NCBI RefSeq assembly: GCF_905147045.1
Contig: NC_065898.1
Coordinates: forward strand, 6,386,001 to 6,450,000
Length of the DNA stretch: 64,000 bases
Direction of reading: 5' to 3'
Origin: Nymphalis io
Lineage: Eukaryota; Arthropoda; Insecta; Lepidoptera; Nymphalidae
Part shown: positions 1 to 10,891 of the stretch, piece after piece
How the letters are laid out: each line of letters begins with the position of its first letter
Position numbering within the stretch: position 1 is the first letter of the stretch
Notes under the pieces: model-generated
The model's input: only the letters and a program-made list of their open reading frames with translations
What the model was told of the DNA's origin: nothing
The model's database searches: none
Made by a program: the position numbers and the translations under genes

Positions 1-285
1 GCGCAATGGGCCGTTGGCGGTGACGTCGGCATCTTGTCGGCCTCCGTCTGACATTTTAGCCACCCTAATATAACTTATCATCTATCATTATCCATATAAG
101 GGCAAGCAAATGATAACAATAATGATTTAACTTTTAATCAAAATATATTTCAAAACTAAGGCAAGCACAATTTCTTACATTTCTTTAGTGTAAACACATC
201 AAGCATTAACTAAATTAGTATTTTTTTTTAATTTTAAATAGATAACATTAAAAACAAAATTTATATATTTCTTACATTAATGTAG
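1..285. other. left-edge spacer or intron upstream of the zinc-finger exon
   Basis: The first 55 or so bases are much richer in GC than what follows and read open on the plus strand until a TGA near 50. They could be the tail of a repeat or of an upstream exon, and nothing identifies them. From about 60 to 285 the sequence is AT-rich and ends in a TGTAG splice acceptor, so it is best read as the intron before the first visible zinc-finger exon. Confidence 0.4.
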
Positions 286-3200
286 GTAACACAAGTTTGG
301 ATGAAACCAAATTTGACAATTTAATTCAAGAAGCACTAAGTGGTAATGCTGAGAAATGTAGTATGAAAGATGTTACGGCCGCAGAAATTGTTGTCGAGCA
401 ACTGCTACGTGTACCTGCCTTCAAACCAACTGTTATGGAAAGACGCTTGCTTATTACTAAGGTAGACATTGGTCTTCAATTGTCAATCTTATTGCTCATA
501 TTTAATGTAAAGACAAATAAAAAAATGCTATATCCTATGAATGTGTTATGTAGTTGCAGAAATCTCAATAAAATTTATTAACCACCAAACTTTTAGGTAG
601 TCATACAAGAATATGAACAGTCTGGTCAAATGTATACAGAGACCATCCCTACACTTGTAACTGGCCAGGTTGTAAAGAATGGAGGCAAAATTGGTTTTAT
701 GTATATACCTGATATGTTACGAATGTCTATTGAAGGTAACATCATTTTTAACTATTTTTAATTACTTTTGTTTAATTGATTTAATTGTATAAATTTCATT
801 ATTTTTTTTTTTTATTATGATAATTTTTTTAGATGAAGAAAACGATGATCTGAACCAAAGAAATAGAGATGCAGATGATGACAATTTCTTGCATATTCAT
901 ATAAGGGAAATGAAAGGTGTGGATGGCATAATAAGAATTTCAATAACACTGAACAAAAGACGTAAGTGTGAATACATGAAGAAATATTTTTAATAACTTA
1001 TATAAACTGTAACAAAATGCTAAGGAAAATTTACCTCCTTTTCCTTAACAATATTTTAAAAATACTTAATTTTATTTACTATCCAGTATTATTACAAGCA
1101 CAAGAGACCAAGATGTTAGACCCTTGCTTGTACACAATGACTTAAATCATAGACAAACGGAATCATCATACATAAACGGCAATAATTATTTGTGGATTTT
1201 ACTTGAAAAATACTCTCTGGAAATAGGAGTTGTTTACAATCCTGGTGACACAAATTTTAACTCTTTTTTAAATGATTATTATTTTCAATTACAACAACGA
1301 AAAAGAGCAATAGTAATTGGTGATTTCAATATTGACCTTCTTAATATAAACAGAAAAGCTAAATCGTACAAAAAACTTTTACAAGAGTGTGGCCATCAAA
1401 TACTTAATGATATAGATGAACGTTTATGTACTAGGGAAACGACAAACACAAAATCGATAATAGACCATGTATCAACAAATCTCAGAACAAATAATTTTCA
1501 TATGGCTTTACTGGATTCAGATATATCAGATCATAAGCAAATCTATCTTGAAATAAAAAAATACAATCCACCACCCAAAAAACGTATTAATTATGAAGCT
1601 GTAGACTACGATAAATTGGAAAATTCTCTAAAAAAAGACACAAATATCCCCACTGAAAATTTTAGTACATTTTACCAACATGCATTCACCATGTAATGCT
1701 GGCCTGATATTTACAAAGCTTTTTAATCTATCTAGAGCCTACGCAACAAACACTGCTAATAATTAACATAAAATTAAAAAGTAATAAAAATTATTACTAG
1801 TTTATAAAACAACTAGTAAGTTTCTTATAGTAATGTAACTAAAAGCACTGCTTAGCATATTTTTTTAATCAATTATTTTATTTGAAGTCAACAAGCTTCT
1901 AAAATTGATTCTTATAAATAACATTTGAAACAAAGTATTTTCTCTGTTCATAGATATTCCAATAAAAGAAATGACCGATGTTAATATTCATCAGAAACTG
2001 GTATATGCTTGTAGTGCCTGTGCAGCAGTATATAAAACTGAAGAAGGTCTTCGATTGCATCAAGAGGTAATCTACAAAAAATTAAACAAATTGATAAGCA
2101 AAATTTCTTTCAACTATATAGTCTATTCCAATTGAAGGAGTAATTAAATGGAATCCTTTCTTTACGAAAGGAGGAAACTAACCTTAGATTTGTATATTCC
2201 ATGCGATTTGCTAATAGCTCTAATATTGTGCGCTGAAAACAGTTCTTTAAAAAAAATAAAAAACTTTTCCATTTAATTACTATTATTATATTCACTTAAA
2301 TTTTATTTCAAAATTCCGAAAACAACTTCGCAACATCGACAATCAAAGCGAGATTTTTTCGCGATTTCATAATGAATATCATAGATTATCCTTAAGTTTC
2401 AATTCAATGTCAAAGTTGTTTAAATTTTATTTTCCTACACCTGTTTGGAATAGGCGATACATAGTGTTTTTAAAGAACTCATTTAAAAGAGAATATTTTT
2501 TATTCTATTTTAACACTTTTTTTACAGACTGAATGCATGGAAACGGATGATGTGTTAACTATAGATGCAGGAAACTCAAATAATTCATATACAATAGTTA
2601 ATTCTGGTAAAGACAACCAGTATATGTGTAACCAATGTCATGTGAGTATATCATGTCTAGGCATAATTAAATACTAGTATTTAAACCTTTTACAAATAAA
2701 TCTGTAAAAAAAGTCTTCAATTACTTTTGAAATGTGAAATATTTTCACCTGCTTGGGATATCTATTAAATTTAATAAAATACAAGAAGCTTCTTGTGCTT
2801 TTGAGAAGAGCAGATACTCTTGCTTTAAATAACATATTATAAAAAAACGATAGCTAAACTTGTTCATGTATTTAAATTAATACAAATGAATTTCACATTG
2901 GAAAGTGAATAGCAGTTCAAATTCAAGCAGTTTTTTTTACACCAATAAGCTTAATATTTGATATGATTGACAATTTGGTAACATTGATGAAATAAAACTT
3001 GTTAAAATTTAAAATTTGTTGGTTTATTGCTCATAATAAATATGTTGTCAAGATTCTTTTAATGTATGTCTTAAACAAAAAGGAATTATTGTATTTTTTT
3101 AAGATATGTGTGTTGAAGCTAATTACGAAATTTTTGTTTCAGTCCTTATTTACAAAACTAAATAATTGCCTCAAGCATATTAAAACACATTATGAGCATG

Positions 3201-3355
3201 AAAAAGTAGATAAAGGTTCCGAGGCAACCCCCAATGATAGTAAAAAGTTTTTAAAAGCTGTTTTTAAATGCAAAATGTGCCCAAGTACATATTTTCATGC
3301 AGCAACACTCTCAAAACACATTGTATCCAAACATATAAAAATTAAGACAAAATAA
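286..3355 (+). CDS. C2H2/C2HC zinc-finger protein, 3' part of a multi-exon gene
   Basis: Six plus-strand exons join in frame: 286-461, 597-735, 833-961, 1954-2066, 2528-2641 and 3143-3355 (stop TAA 3353-3355). Each is bounded by AG/GT. The first begins in mid-codon, so the 5' end lies outside the window. The middle exons are acidic and carry no known domain. Exon four encodes CSACAAVYKTEEGLRLHQE, whose ligands run C-x2-C then H, with a Cys just after the splice (C2HC-like). A second finger is split across exons five and six (MCNQCH, then CLKHIKTH). A third classical C2H2 finger near the C-terminus starts FKCKMCPSTYF and ends in H-x4-H. This implies a nuclear DNA- or RNA-binding protein, but the target is unknown and I do not recognise the orthologue. 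Intron three carries a LINE endonuclease relic. An AATAAA overlaps the stop codon (3354-3359). Confidence 0.75.
1085..1710 (+). mobile_element. non-LTR retrotransposon endonuclease fragment inside an intron
   Basis: This lies within intron three of the zinc-finger gene. An uninterrupted 190-codon frame (1124-1696) has the hallmarks of an exonuclease-endonuclease-phosphatase domain of LINEs: the catalytic GDFN motif (AIVIGDFNIDLLNI), then SIIDHVSTN and a final SDH (DISDHKQIYLEI). The reverse-transcriptase half is missing, so this is a fragment and not an autonomous element. The layout resembles Jockey/CR1-type LINEs, but the clade is not certain. No target duplication was found. The frame is still open although the piece cannot transpose, which suggests a young fragment or chance. 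Confidence 0.7.
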
Positions 3356-3359
3356 TAAA
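3354..3359 (+). terminator. possible poly-A signal overlapping the zinc-finger stop codon
   Basis: AATAAA starts on the second base of the TAA stop (3353-3355). A second AATAAA lies at 3622-3627, inside the 3' end of the convergent HROB gene. Either could be used. Use of the second would make the two transcripts overlap. Confidence 0.4.
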
Positions 3360-3382
3360 GAATTGACATAAAGAATTAGGTA

Positions 3383-3388
3383 TTTATT
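3383..3388 (-). terminator. possible poly-A signal of the HROB-like gene
   Basis: TTTATT on the plus strand is AATAAA on the minus strand, about 245 bases beyond the HROB stop codon and only 28 bases beyond the stop of the facing zinc-finger gene. Confidence 0.35.
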
Positions 3389-3632
3389 TATAACCATAAA
3401 AAAATTATATGTATACACTTTCAGAAACTATGACTTAAAAACATTTGAGTTAAAATCACCAATGTATGACAATCCAGGCAAAACATTCTATTAATAGAAT
3501 AGATAACTTTAATACTTTGTATGAATATATCCAAATGATTATGACAGTTTAATTTTCAGTTTAAACTTTGATCATATCATTTGTAAGCTGTTATACTTGT
3601 CAGCCCTTAGTTTATGTTTTTAATAAACAATG

Positions 3633-4990
3633 CTAAAATAGATCATTAGAAAACACATCATCAAGATCTTCTATAAAATCGATATCATCTGTAATTGAGT
3701 AATTGTTAGAATTTTTTTCTGAAACAATACAAAAATCAAGTCAATATCATTGAAATTAATTATGTTTATATTTTAAATATACATTCTGAAATAGTCATCT
3801 TAACCTATTTGTAATTATAAAAGGCTTACTATTCATTTAATAAAAACGGGGATTTTTATGAATACCTGATTTCTCTATTTTGATAATAGTATATTCTTCC
3901 TCACAAATTTTTTGCCATCCATCTGGTAATGTTTCGTTATGATTTATTTGAGCTGAACTGTATATAACTTCAATATTACTCAATGTTATATTTAAGTAAT
4001 GTTTCTTGAATGCACTACCTGTTGTAAGAACGGTTGGTTTTGAGAGGACAACAGCACAATATTCTGATACAATATATGCGGAAAATGCTGTCCATGCATC
4101 TCTATGAAGAGTACATTTTATATTTCCTTAAAATAAAGAAAACATTAATTATGTTCAAAATGTTCATCAAGTAAACCAATCTGTTTTAATATATTTTGAC
4201 ATACAATTGAACTCACCTGTTTTATCTCTAAGCGTTATTAATGGGTCAATAGCCGATCTGTCAACTGATTCAACAAAAGCTATAACAAATTGAGCCTTTT
4301 TTCTATGGAGGTTTCCAGCAAGTGCCTGGAGTTTTATCGCCTTAATAGAATTTATTTGTTTTAAGCAGGCTGTGTCTTCTAGGAGTCTCTTCCAAAGTGG
4401 AGTTTCAAAGACATTACCATGCAAGTAACCTTGTGCAAAATCTATATCCTTAAAAATAATTTCTTAGATTAATATAACAGATTTTATGGAAAAAAATGTA
4501 AATTTTAGTCAAATTATGATATATTACCTGCGAGAGAAGCTCGATTTGACAAACATCATCATCTTTTTTCTCCTCAAAGTTACCTGATAACAGACCAGCT
4601 GGACCTGGAAACCTCCTTTTACTATTGTGATCAAAATAAGAATTTATAATCTTTCTTTTTGTTTGCTTTGGAGATATATTGTTAGTTTCTTTGATTTTAT
4701 TTTTTGCAAAATTGTCCCGTATAACATTTTGGTTGCTTTTGTTTGAAGAACTTTTTTCAAATATAACTGATCTATCATTTTTTAAAACTTCCTTTCCAAT
4801 TTCACCATTATCAGAATCCACTTGTTTTTTCGATTCTTGAATATTTTTAGAAATTTTAACATTCAAGTCAGGAAAATCGATCTGGGACAAAATCTGAAAA
4901 TTTGAATACATATAATTTCCAAAAACTTTTATAAAATATTAACTAATTAAATTTTTTTTTTACCTGATCGTAGTCATCAGATTCAAACAT
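3633..4990 (-). CDS. HROB: HROB/MCM8IP-like homologous recombination OB-fold protein
   Basis: Five minus-strand exons join in frame: 4964-4990 (ATG), 4528-4893, 4217-4448, 3866-4126 and 3633-3718 (TAG). They give 323 residues, about half the length of the vertebrate protein. After a Lys/Ser-rich disordered N-terminal region comes the motif RRFPGPAGLL, a hallmark of HROB (C17orf53). Next is a segment with FETPLWKRLLED, then an OB-fold with AQFVIAFVESV, LITLRDKTG and IKCTLHRDAW, and a final strand ending HYLNITLSNIEVIYS. The C-terminus is acidic. HROB is a nuclear factor that loads and stimulates the MCM8-MCM9 helicase during recombination and crosslink repair; that role is family knowledge, not seen here. 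The gene converges on the zinc-finger gene with 277 bases between stops. Confidence 0.85.
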
Positions 4991-5747
4991 TATTTAATTG
5001 TTATGATTATAACATCCACTTCTCAAATTAAGGCAATTACTCAAAGTTCATTTGTATTTGTAATATACTATATAAATTAATCTATTTATTGCATTTAACA
5101 GATCAATATACATTTGGGCATTTATTATCAAAAGTCAAAAATCAAATTAACTTATAAAATATAAATACTAATGTTTATAGAGCGTTAGAATGATGTTAAC
5201 TTATAATCTTAAGATTCGTTTTCGTTACTTTCATTAAAATGGTTAAAACTGACAAGTGAAGTGACACATAATTGACAAATGACAACTTGGTGGTTATCAT
5301 TTGCGAAATACAATAATTAATTTTATGACATTAAAAACAACTTTATTTTAAGATATTTACAATTTGATATATATTATAGTAATTAATAATAACATTATAC
5401 ATGTGAAAAAAGGGTAAATGGTAATATGGCGCGTGCAAATTGATGAGTCAAAAACATCCCTTTTGGGACGTTTTGATATTAGTCGTATCGCGTCAAGCAA
5501 GATCGGTTATAATAAAAACGAAAATACCGTTATGTGAATACAGAAAATATAACAATTATATTACCATCATACCGAAATATATTTTTTGATCTTATTGTCA
5601 TATCCAAACTCACTATTAAATGCAGATGTGACAGGTAAAAAAGAAGAAATTAATACATAATAAATGTTTTTAATTTTCATGTCCATCACGTTTTAATTTT
5701 GTATAATATAATACTTCCCCCATACATGTTGCCTTGGTTCTCTCTTT
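4991..5747. other. spacer upstream of the HROB-like gene
   Basis: AT-rich spacer that must hold the minus-strand HROB promoter. A short imperfect inverted repeat (AAAACATCCC / GGGACGTTTT) lies near 5450-5475 beside a small GC-richer patch. No coding exon was recognised. Confidence 0.4.
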
Positions 5748-6010
5748 CTATCATCATCATCATCAACTCTTTGTCGTTCAGTGGTCATAGGTGGTTCATA
5801 GGTCTCTCCAATGCACGCCACTGAGCTCGATCTTCAGCTCTCAATTGCCATCCGCTGCTAGACACTTTGCGTCTATCGTCACTCCACTTAGCTGGAGGGC
5901 GTCCTACGCTACGTATTTCAAGGCATGGTCTACACTCCAGAACACGTCTACTCCAACGGTTGTCGGTTCTGCGACATGTGTGAACAGCCCACTGCCACTT
6001 CAACTTACTA
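5748..6010 (-). mobile_element. 3' end of an RTE-like LINE, diverged
   Basis: On the minus strand this encodes the C-terminal tail of an endonuclease-reverse transcriptase (LKWQWAVHTCRRTDNRWSRR, then SVGRPPAKWSDDRRKV), alignable by eye to the tails at 7492-8001, 34293-35806 and 53957-57470. It ends in a (GAT)n run on the minus strand, seen as ATCATCATC at about 5750-5765, in keeping with the short-repeat tails of RTE-type LINEs. The plus-strand reading is a shadow. The copy is 5'-truncated and older than its relatives. Confidence 0.75.
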
Positions 6011-6614
6011 AATAAATAGATCAATAACATAAAACTAATCCTTTGATAATCCTTCAATTTGTTAATTTAATAATATAATTTTATCATTGGAAAGCATCAA
6101 TTTTTACTAGTTGAAATATCAATTCGATAACTATGTACATACAAGGAAACATTTCAAATCACGACTACTAAAAAAAATATACCACTATTACTTCGCTAAC
6201 CGCTAAATTCACAATGTGTTTTTTTGGATGGACTGTAAAATACACTTTAATAACTTAACACTTCAGTTGAATGAGCTCAGAAGTTTTGGAGTATTGAAAT
6301 TCCGACCTATTACACCCCATGTTCATAATCGCAAAAGGTCTCTAATGTATAGCATAGCCATTACAAAAATCCGATCATTACGGGTTATAATTAAATTAGG
6401 TAAGGAAAAAAGAAAAAGAACGAAGACTGAGGATAAGAAACTATCTTGAAATCAGTAGATATTAATATTTAATAATTTTTTTACGTATACAAACTCTGCG
6501 AAGACATTTTAATTTTAAGAACATGTCAATTGTTTTATGATCTATTATTATAGACATTAATCATTATTATTATTTAAAAAAATTGTTAGTTTATTATTAT
6601 TTTACTGTAACAAA
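6011..6614. other. spacer and 5' region of the EF-hand gene
   Basis: AT-rich with no recognisable exon. An open frame at 6216-6449 has no codon pattern or domain and is treated as chance. The 5' UTR and promoter of the EF-hand gene must lie in the last part. Confidence 0.4.
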
Positions 6615-9600
6615 ATGGCTGTCTTCGATGTTTTTAATCCATTACAGAATGTGAAACCGCGTTTTACTGAAGAGCAGTTGTCTGAATTGATTCAATGGTT
6701 CGACGAGAATTCAAAGCCTCGGGTAATTATTGATGACGGAGAACCTATAAACGTAATAACTATTGAAAATGTAAAAGAATTTTTGGAGCTTAAAAAGTAT
6801 AGTATGCGTTATTTCAATAAAAATAATAAATATTAATATTGATTCTTAAGGTAAATTAATCTTATTTAAAGATATCATAGACGAAATTTCCATTATCCAA
6901 GTTATGCAGAAATTATGAAAGAAGTTGAAAAATTAAAAGCCGGCATAATAAGAATGATAACAAAGGATCAGTTTATATATATGCTAGATAAATGGATTTT
7001 AATGCCTGATATTAAACATGAGCTAAAACTAGCATTTAAGGTACTTAATTATAAAAAATAAAATTATAACACGCTAGTAAGGAAAAGGCTTATAAATAGC
7101 ATACGTCATCTATATATGGACACTATTCAATCTTGACTTCCTCGTTGGTCTAGTGGATGTAAGGCCGCAGACCCGGAGGTCCTGGGTTCAATTCCCAGGT
7201 CAGGCCAGTAAAAAGTTTTTGGGTTTTTCTGTCAGAAAATTCTCTGTAGCATCCCGGAGTCTGGCAGTTGGAACTCCCGGGCCTCAGAGAGCACGTAAAA
7301 CAATTATGAGAGTGAGAAATTTTCTCCTCAAAAGGAGATGAGGCCTTAGGCCAGCAATGGAATATTTCGGGCAGCTACTTATATTTATTTTATTATGTCT
7401 CTGGTCCAACTTAAAACAAATTATTTACAAGCACAAATTCCATCGATCCGGTCCTTGAAAGAAGGACTAACAATTGACACCGGTTAAACTTCAATCAATC
7501 AATCAATCAACAGCCAATCGTAGTCCACTGCTGAACATAGGCCTCTCCCAAGGTGCGCCAAAGCTCCCTGTCCTCCGCCTTCCGCATCCAGTTGGTGCCC
7601 GCCACCTTCTTAAGGTCGTCGGTCCACCTGGCTGGAGGCGCCCTACGCTGCGCTTGCCGATTCGCGGTCTCCACTCTAGGACTCGTCTGCTCCAACGGCC
7701 ATCGGTCCTACGACATACGTGACCAGCCCACTGCCACTTCAGCCTGCTAATTTTGCAAGCTATGTCGGTGACTCCGGTTCTTTTCCGGATAATCTCATTT
7801 CTGATCTTATCCTTCAAAGATACTCCGAGCATAGCTCGCTCCATAGCACGCTGAGCGACTTTGAATTTGTGGACTAGTCCCGCAGTTAGTGTTCACGTTT
7901 CGGCACCGTATGTCATGGCAGGTAAGACGCATTGGTTGAAGACTTTCGTCTTCAAACATTGCGGTATAGACGACTTGAGGACTTGACGAAGGTTGCCAAA
8001 TGTTATACTTAATTTATATATTATTGAACAACCCCTCAAGGACAAAAACAGCTGTACCGATTAGCTAAGGCAAGATAAAAGAGTGAAAAGGGTATTATGC
8101 ATATAAAATGCGTAAAAGATAAAAAAGGAAGGGTATTGACGAATGATGAGGATATTAAAAATCGTTGGAGAGATTATTTTGAGAAATTGATGAACAAAGA
8201 GAATGATTGGAGCGGAGTGCTAGTACACCGTACAAATAATAGTGTTTTTAGTGCAAGAAGTTAGTAGATGAAGTGAAAAAGGCTGTACAAGATAAAAAAA
8301 ATGGGAAAGCTGTGGGAACTGATGGCATACCTGTAGAAGTATGGAAGTTTCTGAATGTGAATGGATGGAAGTGGCTAATTTTTTTCTTCAATAAGTTGCT
8401 CCAAAAAAGGCAGTTCCGGATGAATGGTGTAACAGTTCACTGGTCCCATCTATCCATCTTTAAAATTAAGGACGATGTGCAGGACTGTGGCAACTACCGA
8501 GGTATAAAGCTTTTGCCAGATACCATGAATATTTAGGAGAAAATGATAGCGACACGAATAAGAGAAGAGAGTGAGGTGACCCAGAACCATATTTGAATAT
8601 GCATCGCCAACTGTGTGAAAAGGACAGACATGCGCATAAGAACTTGCACATAGTTTTCGTTGATCTCGAGTAGGCGTTATGATAGAGTACCCCGGGAGGT
8701 TCTGTGGTAGGCTTTGAAAGAGAAGAGAGTGCCTGAGAAGTTGCCATGTATAGCCGTGCTAGTACACGCATCCGGTCCAAATACAGCGTTGACGCGTTCG
8801 ATGTGCCTATTGGCTTACACCAGGGATCGGCTTTAAGCCCTTATTCGTTCCTCCTCATTATGTATGCTTTGACATCGGACATGCAGGAGGAGGGACCTAG
8901 GTGTATGCTCTTTGGCGACGACATTGTTCTCCTTGCTGAAAATGCAATCAACGTGGAGATAAGGCTTGAAAGATTGGAGAGAGTTGGTTTGAAAATTAGC
9001 AGAAACAAAACGGAACATCTGTTGTGTGACTTCGTTGGTACCTCCAATTTTTCCCACATAACTTTAAATGGTGTACATCTACCAGTATGCTTATACTTTC
9101 GTTACCTGGCTTCATCAATCCAGAACGAGGGTTACATTGACAGGGACATGAGGAACCGGATAAATGCAGGGTAGATGAGATGGTGACAGTTGTCTGGGCT
9201 ATTTGTGACCCACGAATGTCCTTGAAGATCAAAGGGAAGATTTATAAGACCGTCATAAGACCTCTCGTGATGTATGGTCCTGAATGTTGGGCAGCAAAAA
9301 AAGAGGATTTAAAAAGAATGCATGTAGCAGAGATGCGAATGTTAAAAAGGATGTGCGGTGTAACTAGAATAGACAAGACACGTAACGAGTATATCACAGG
9401 AAGTCAGAAAGTAGCACCAATAGATGACAAGTTGAAGAGTAATAGATTAGCGAGGTATGGGCATGTAATGAGGAGGGATGAAAAGCATGATAGTAGAAGT
9501 GTGATGAGTATAAATGTTGATGGAGGACGGGGGAGGCCGAAGAAAGTGTAAATGGATTGCGTAAGAAAGGATATGTGTATGAAAGGGGAAAGTAATGAGA

Positions 9601-10125
9601 TGATGAGTGACAGAGAGAAGTGGAAGGAATGATGTGCCGGCCCCAAGGCAAGTAGGAGCAAGGAAGAAGAAAAAGATTGTACATATGTTTGTACTTTTAT
9701 ATTTTAATCACTTATTCTTGATTTTATAAACTTGTTTCAATAAATAGGTATTCGATACTGAAAAACGAAATTTTTTGGAAACAGATGACCTTAAAGTAAT
9801 AGTAACAACTCATGCAGATGTATATAGTGAATCAGAGACTCGAGAGCTATTACGAGATGCGAATGTTTGTGGTAATGGAAATATTTTTTATGAGGATTTC
9901 GTTGAAAGCTTATTTAGTGTCGCCCCTGAACTTTATCAATTAGAGGTAAAATAAATATATATGTATATATTAACACTATAATAAATACATAGAGACAAAT
10001 AACAAATTTATTTTTATTAGGTTCAATATTTGTACGAAAATCCTGATGAAGATCCATCAGTTTTGCCAGAACCTGTAACAGAAGAAAAAGCACCAACTCC
10101 AGTAACAACAAAAAATAAACCGTGA
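6615..10125 (+). CDS. EF-hand protein resembling EFCAB2 (dynein regulatory complex subunit 8)
   Basis: Four exons join in frame: 6615-6796, 6872-7040, 9748-9945 and 10021-10125 (TGA), giving 217 residues. ATG 6615 is the first in-frame Met after a run of stops. A roughly 60-residue N-terminal part is followed by a calmodulin-like layout: FHYPSYAEIMKEVEKL (helix), a second helix ending LMPDIKHELKLAFKVFD, a loop TEKRNFLETDD, then DANVCGNGNIFYEDFVESLF. The spacing and the helix before VFD resemble EFCAB2/DRC8, which sits in the nexin-dynein regulatory complex of motile axonemes. Loop residues are non-canonical (Arg or Asn at usual Asp positions), so calcium binding is doubtful. The tail is Pro/Glu-rich. 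Intron two (2.7 kb) carries one SINE and two LINE pieces. Another divergent EF-hand protein is possible. Confidence 0.65.
7139..7380 (+). mobile_element. tRNA-derived SINE, family C
   Basis: The head looks like a tRNA: A-box-like GTTGGTCTAGTGG near 7144 and B-box-like GGTTCAATTCC near 7185. A body follows with TGTCAGAAAATTCTCTGTAGC and CCCGGAGTCTGGCAGTTGG, which recurs in diverged form near 49020-49300, 27270-27480 and 58935-59200. It lies in intron two of the EF-hand gene. It is not a functional tRNA gene, because the tail after the B box does not close an acceptor stem. Confidence 0.75.
7492..8001 (-). mobile_element. 5'-truncated RTE-like LINE copy
   Basis: This minus-strand 3' end of an RTE-like element is nearly the same by eye as 53957-54467. 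It encodes SRLKWQWAGHVCRRTDGRWS and TDDLKKVAGTNWMRKAEDRE. It ends in a CAAT run (TTGA repeats on its own strand). A one-base deletion near 7635 shifts the frame. The flanks GTTAAACTT (7483-7491) and GTTATACTT (8002-8010) make a 9-bp target duplication with one mismatch. It lies in intron two of the EF-hand gene. Confidence 0.85.
8035..9675 (+). mobile_element. degraded RTE/BovB-type LINE
   Basis: Plus-strand pieces in shifting frames read as an endonuclease-reverse transcriptase without its 5' half: GRVLTNDEDIKNRWRDYFEK, then GKAVGTDGIPVEVWK, then HQGSALSPYSFLLIMYAL and MLFGDDIVLLAE (active-site GDD in place of YADD). The tail includes MYGPECWAAKKEDLKRMHVA and GRGRPKKVWMDCVRKDM. Stops and frameshifts fall at about 8260, 8535, 8740, 9174 and 9550. 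It lies in intron two of the EF-hand gene. It is a different family from the element at 7492. Confidence 0.8.
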
Positions 10126-10491
10126 AAATTCAGAAAGAAGAATTATTGTATTTAGTAATATATTTTACAAAAGATGCACTGATTATGTCTTAATTATAAT
10201 ATTCCTTTACAATTTTACGTAAAATTTTAATAACAAAATATCTTTATGATGTACAATTAACAAAACAAACGTTCCCATTATACAAGAATACGAAAAAAAT
10301 GTGAAAAAAATGTATTTTTTTAAAATAAATTTATTGCTTGAATCACAATGGAATTTGAATGAAATATAATATTGACAAAAAATGAGTAGCACCAAATTAT
10401 CAGGTACAATTTTCATAAATAGAAGGTATACATTAGTACAATTTGTACTACAATTAACATAATATATATAAAACCTAGCCGATAATAACCC

Positions 10492-10497
10492 AATAAA
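10492..10497 (+). terminator. possible poly-A signal of the EF-hand gene
   Basis: AATAAA lies about 370 bases after the TGA stop and about 395 bases before the FAF2 start codon. It is the best candidate in the gap between the two tandem genes. Confidence 0.35.
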
Positions 10498-10687
10498 ATA
10501 TCAATATTTCAGATACAAACTGTTTTAGTAATATAACAATTATTATTTGGTAGACATTAATATTATTATGAAAAATTTAGCAAAGAGAAAAGTTTACGTT
10601 ATGCCATGTAATTTTTAAATTAATATCAAAAAGCTGAATTTTAGTTATCTTCAGTATTACCATTCACTTAAATTTTTTAATAACGAA

Positions 10688-10711
10688 TGACATGTCATGC
10701 ATGACATGTCA
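10688..10711. promoter_or_regulatory. 24-bp perfect palindrome upstream of FAF2
   Basis: The palindrome is built of two copies of the self-complementary decamer TGACATGTCA separated by TGCA. Its end lies 180 bases before the FAF2 ATG, where a promoter-proximal site is expected. A lone TGACATGTCA also occurs at 18743-18752. The binding factor is unknown. Confidence 0.45.
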
Positions 10712-10891
10712 ACTTCTGTTACCTAGATAATGTGTACTGAGGTATTTTATTGAGAAAAACATTTTATTCTAACTATTTTCTCACCATTATTTTTGTTATT
10801 TTTGTTTATAAGCACATTTATGTAGAGCTACGTATACGATACTTTGTATACATCTATTCTATTGCTCATATCTTACTAAAAAGTTATAGCA

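Noticed and set aside
7139..7210. Stand-alone tRNA gene
   Set aside because: A- and B-box-like blocks are present, but the acceptor stem does not close and the same body recurs elsewhere, so it is a SINE head. The same applies to 20430-20505, 34121-34200 and 61412-61480.
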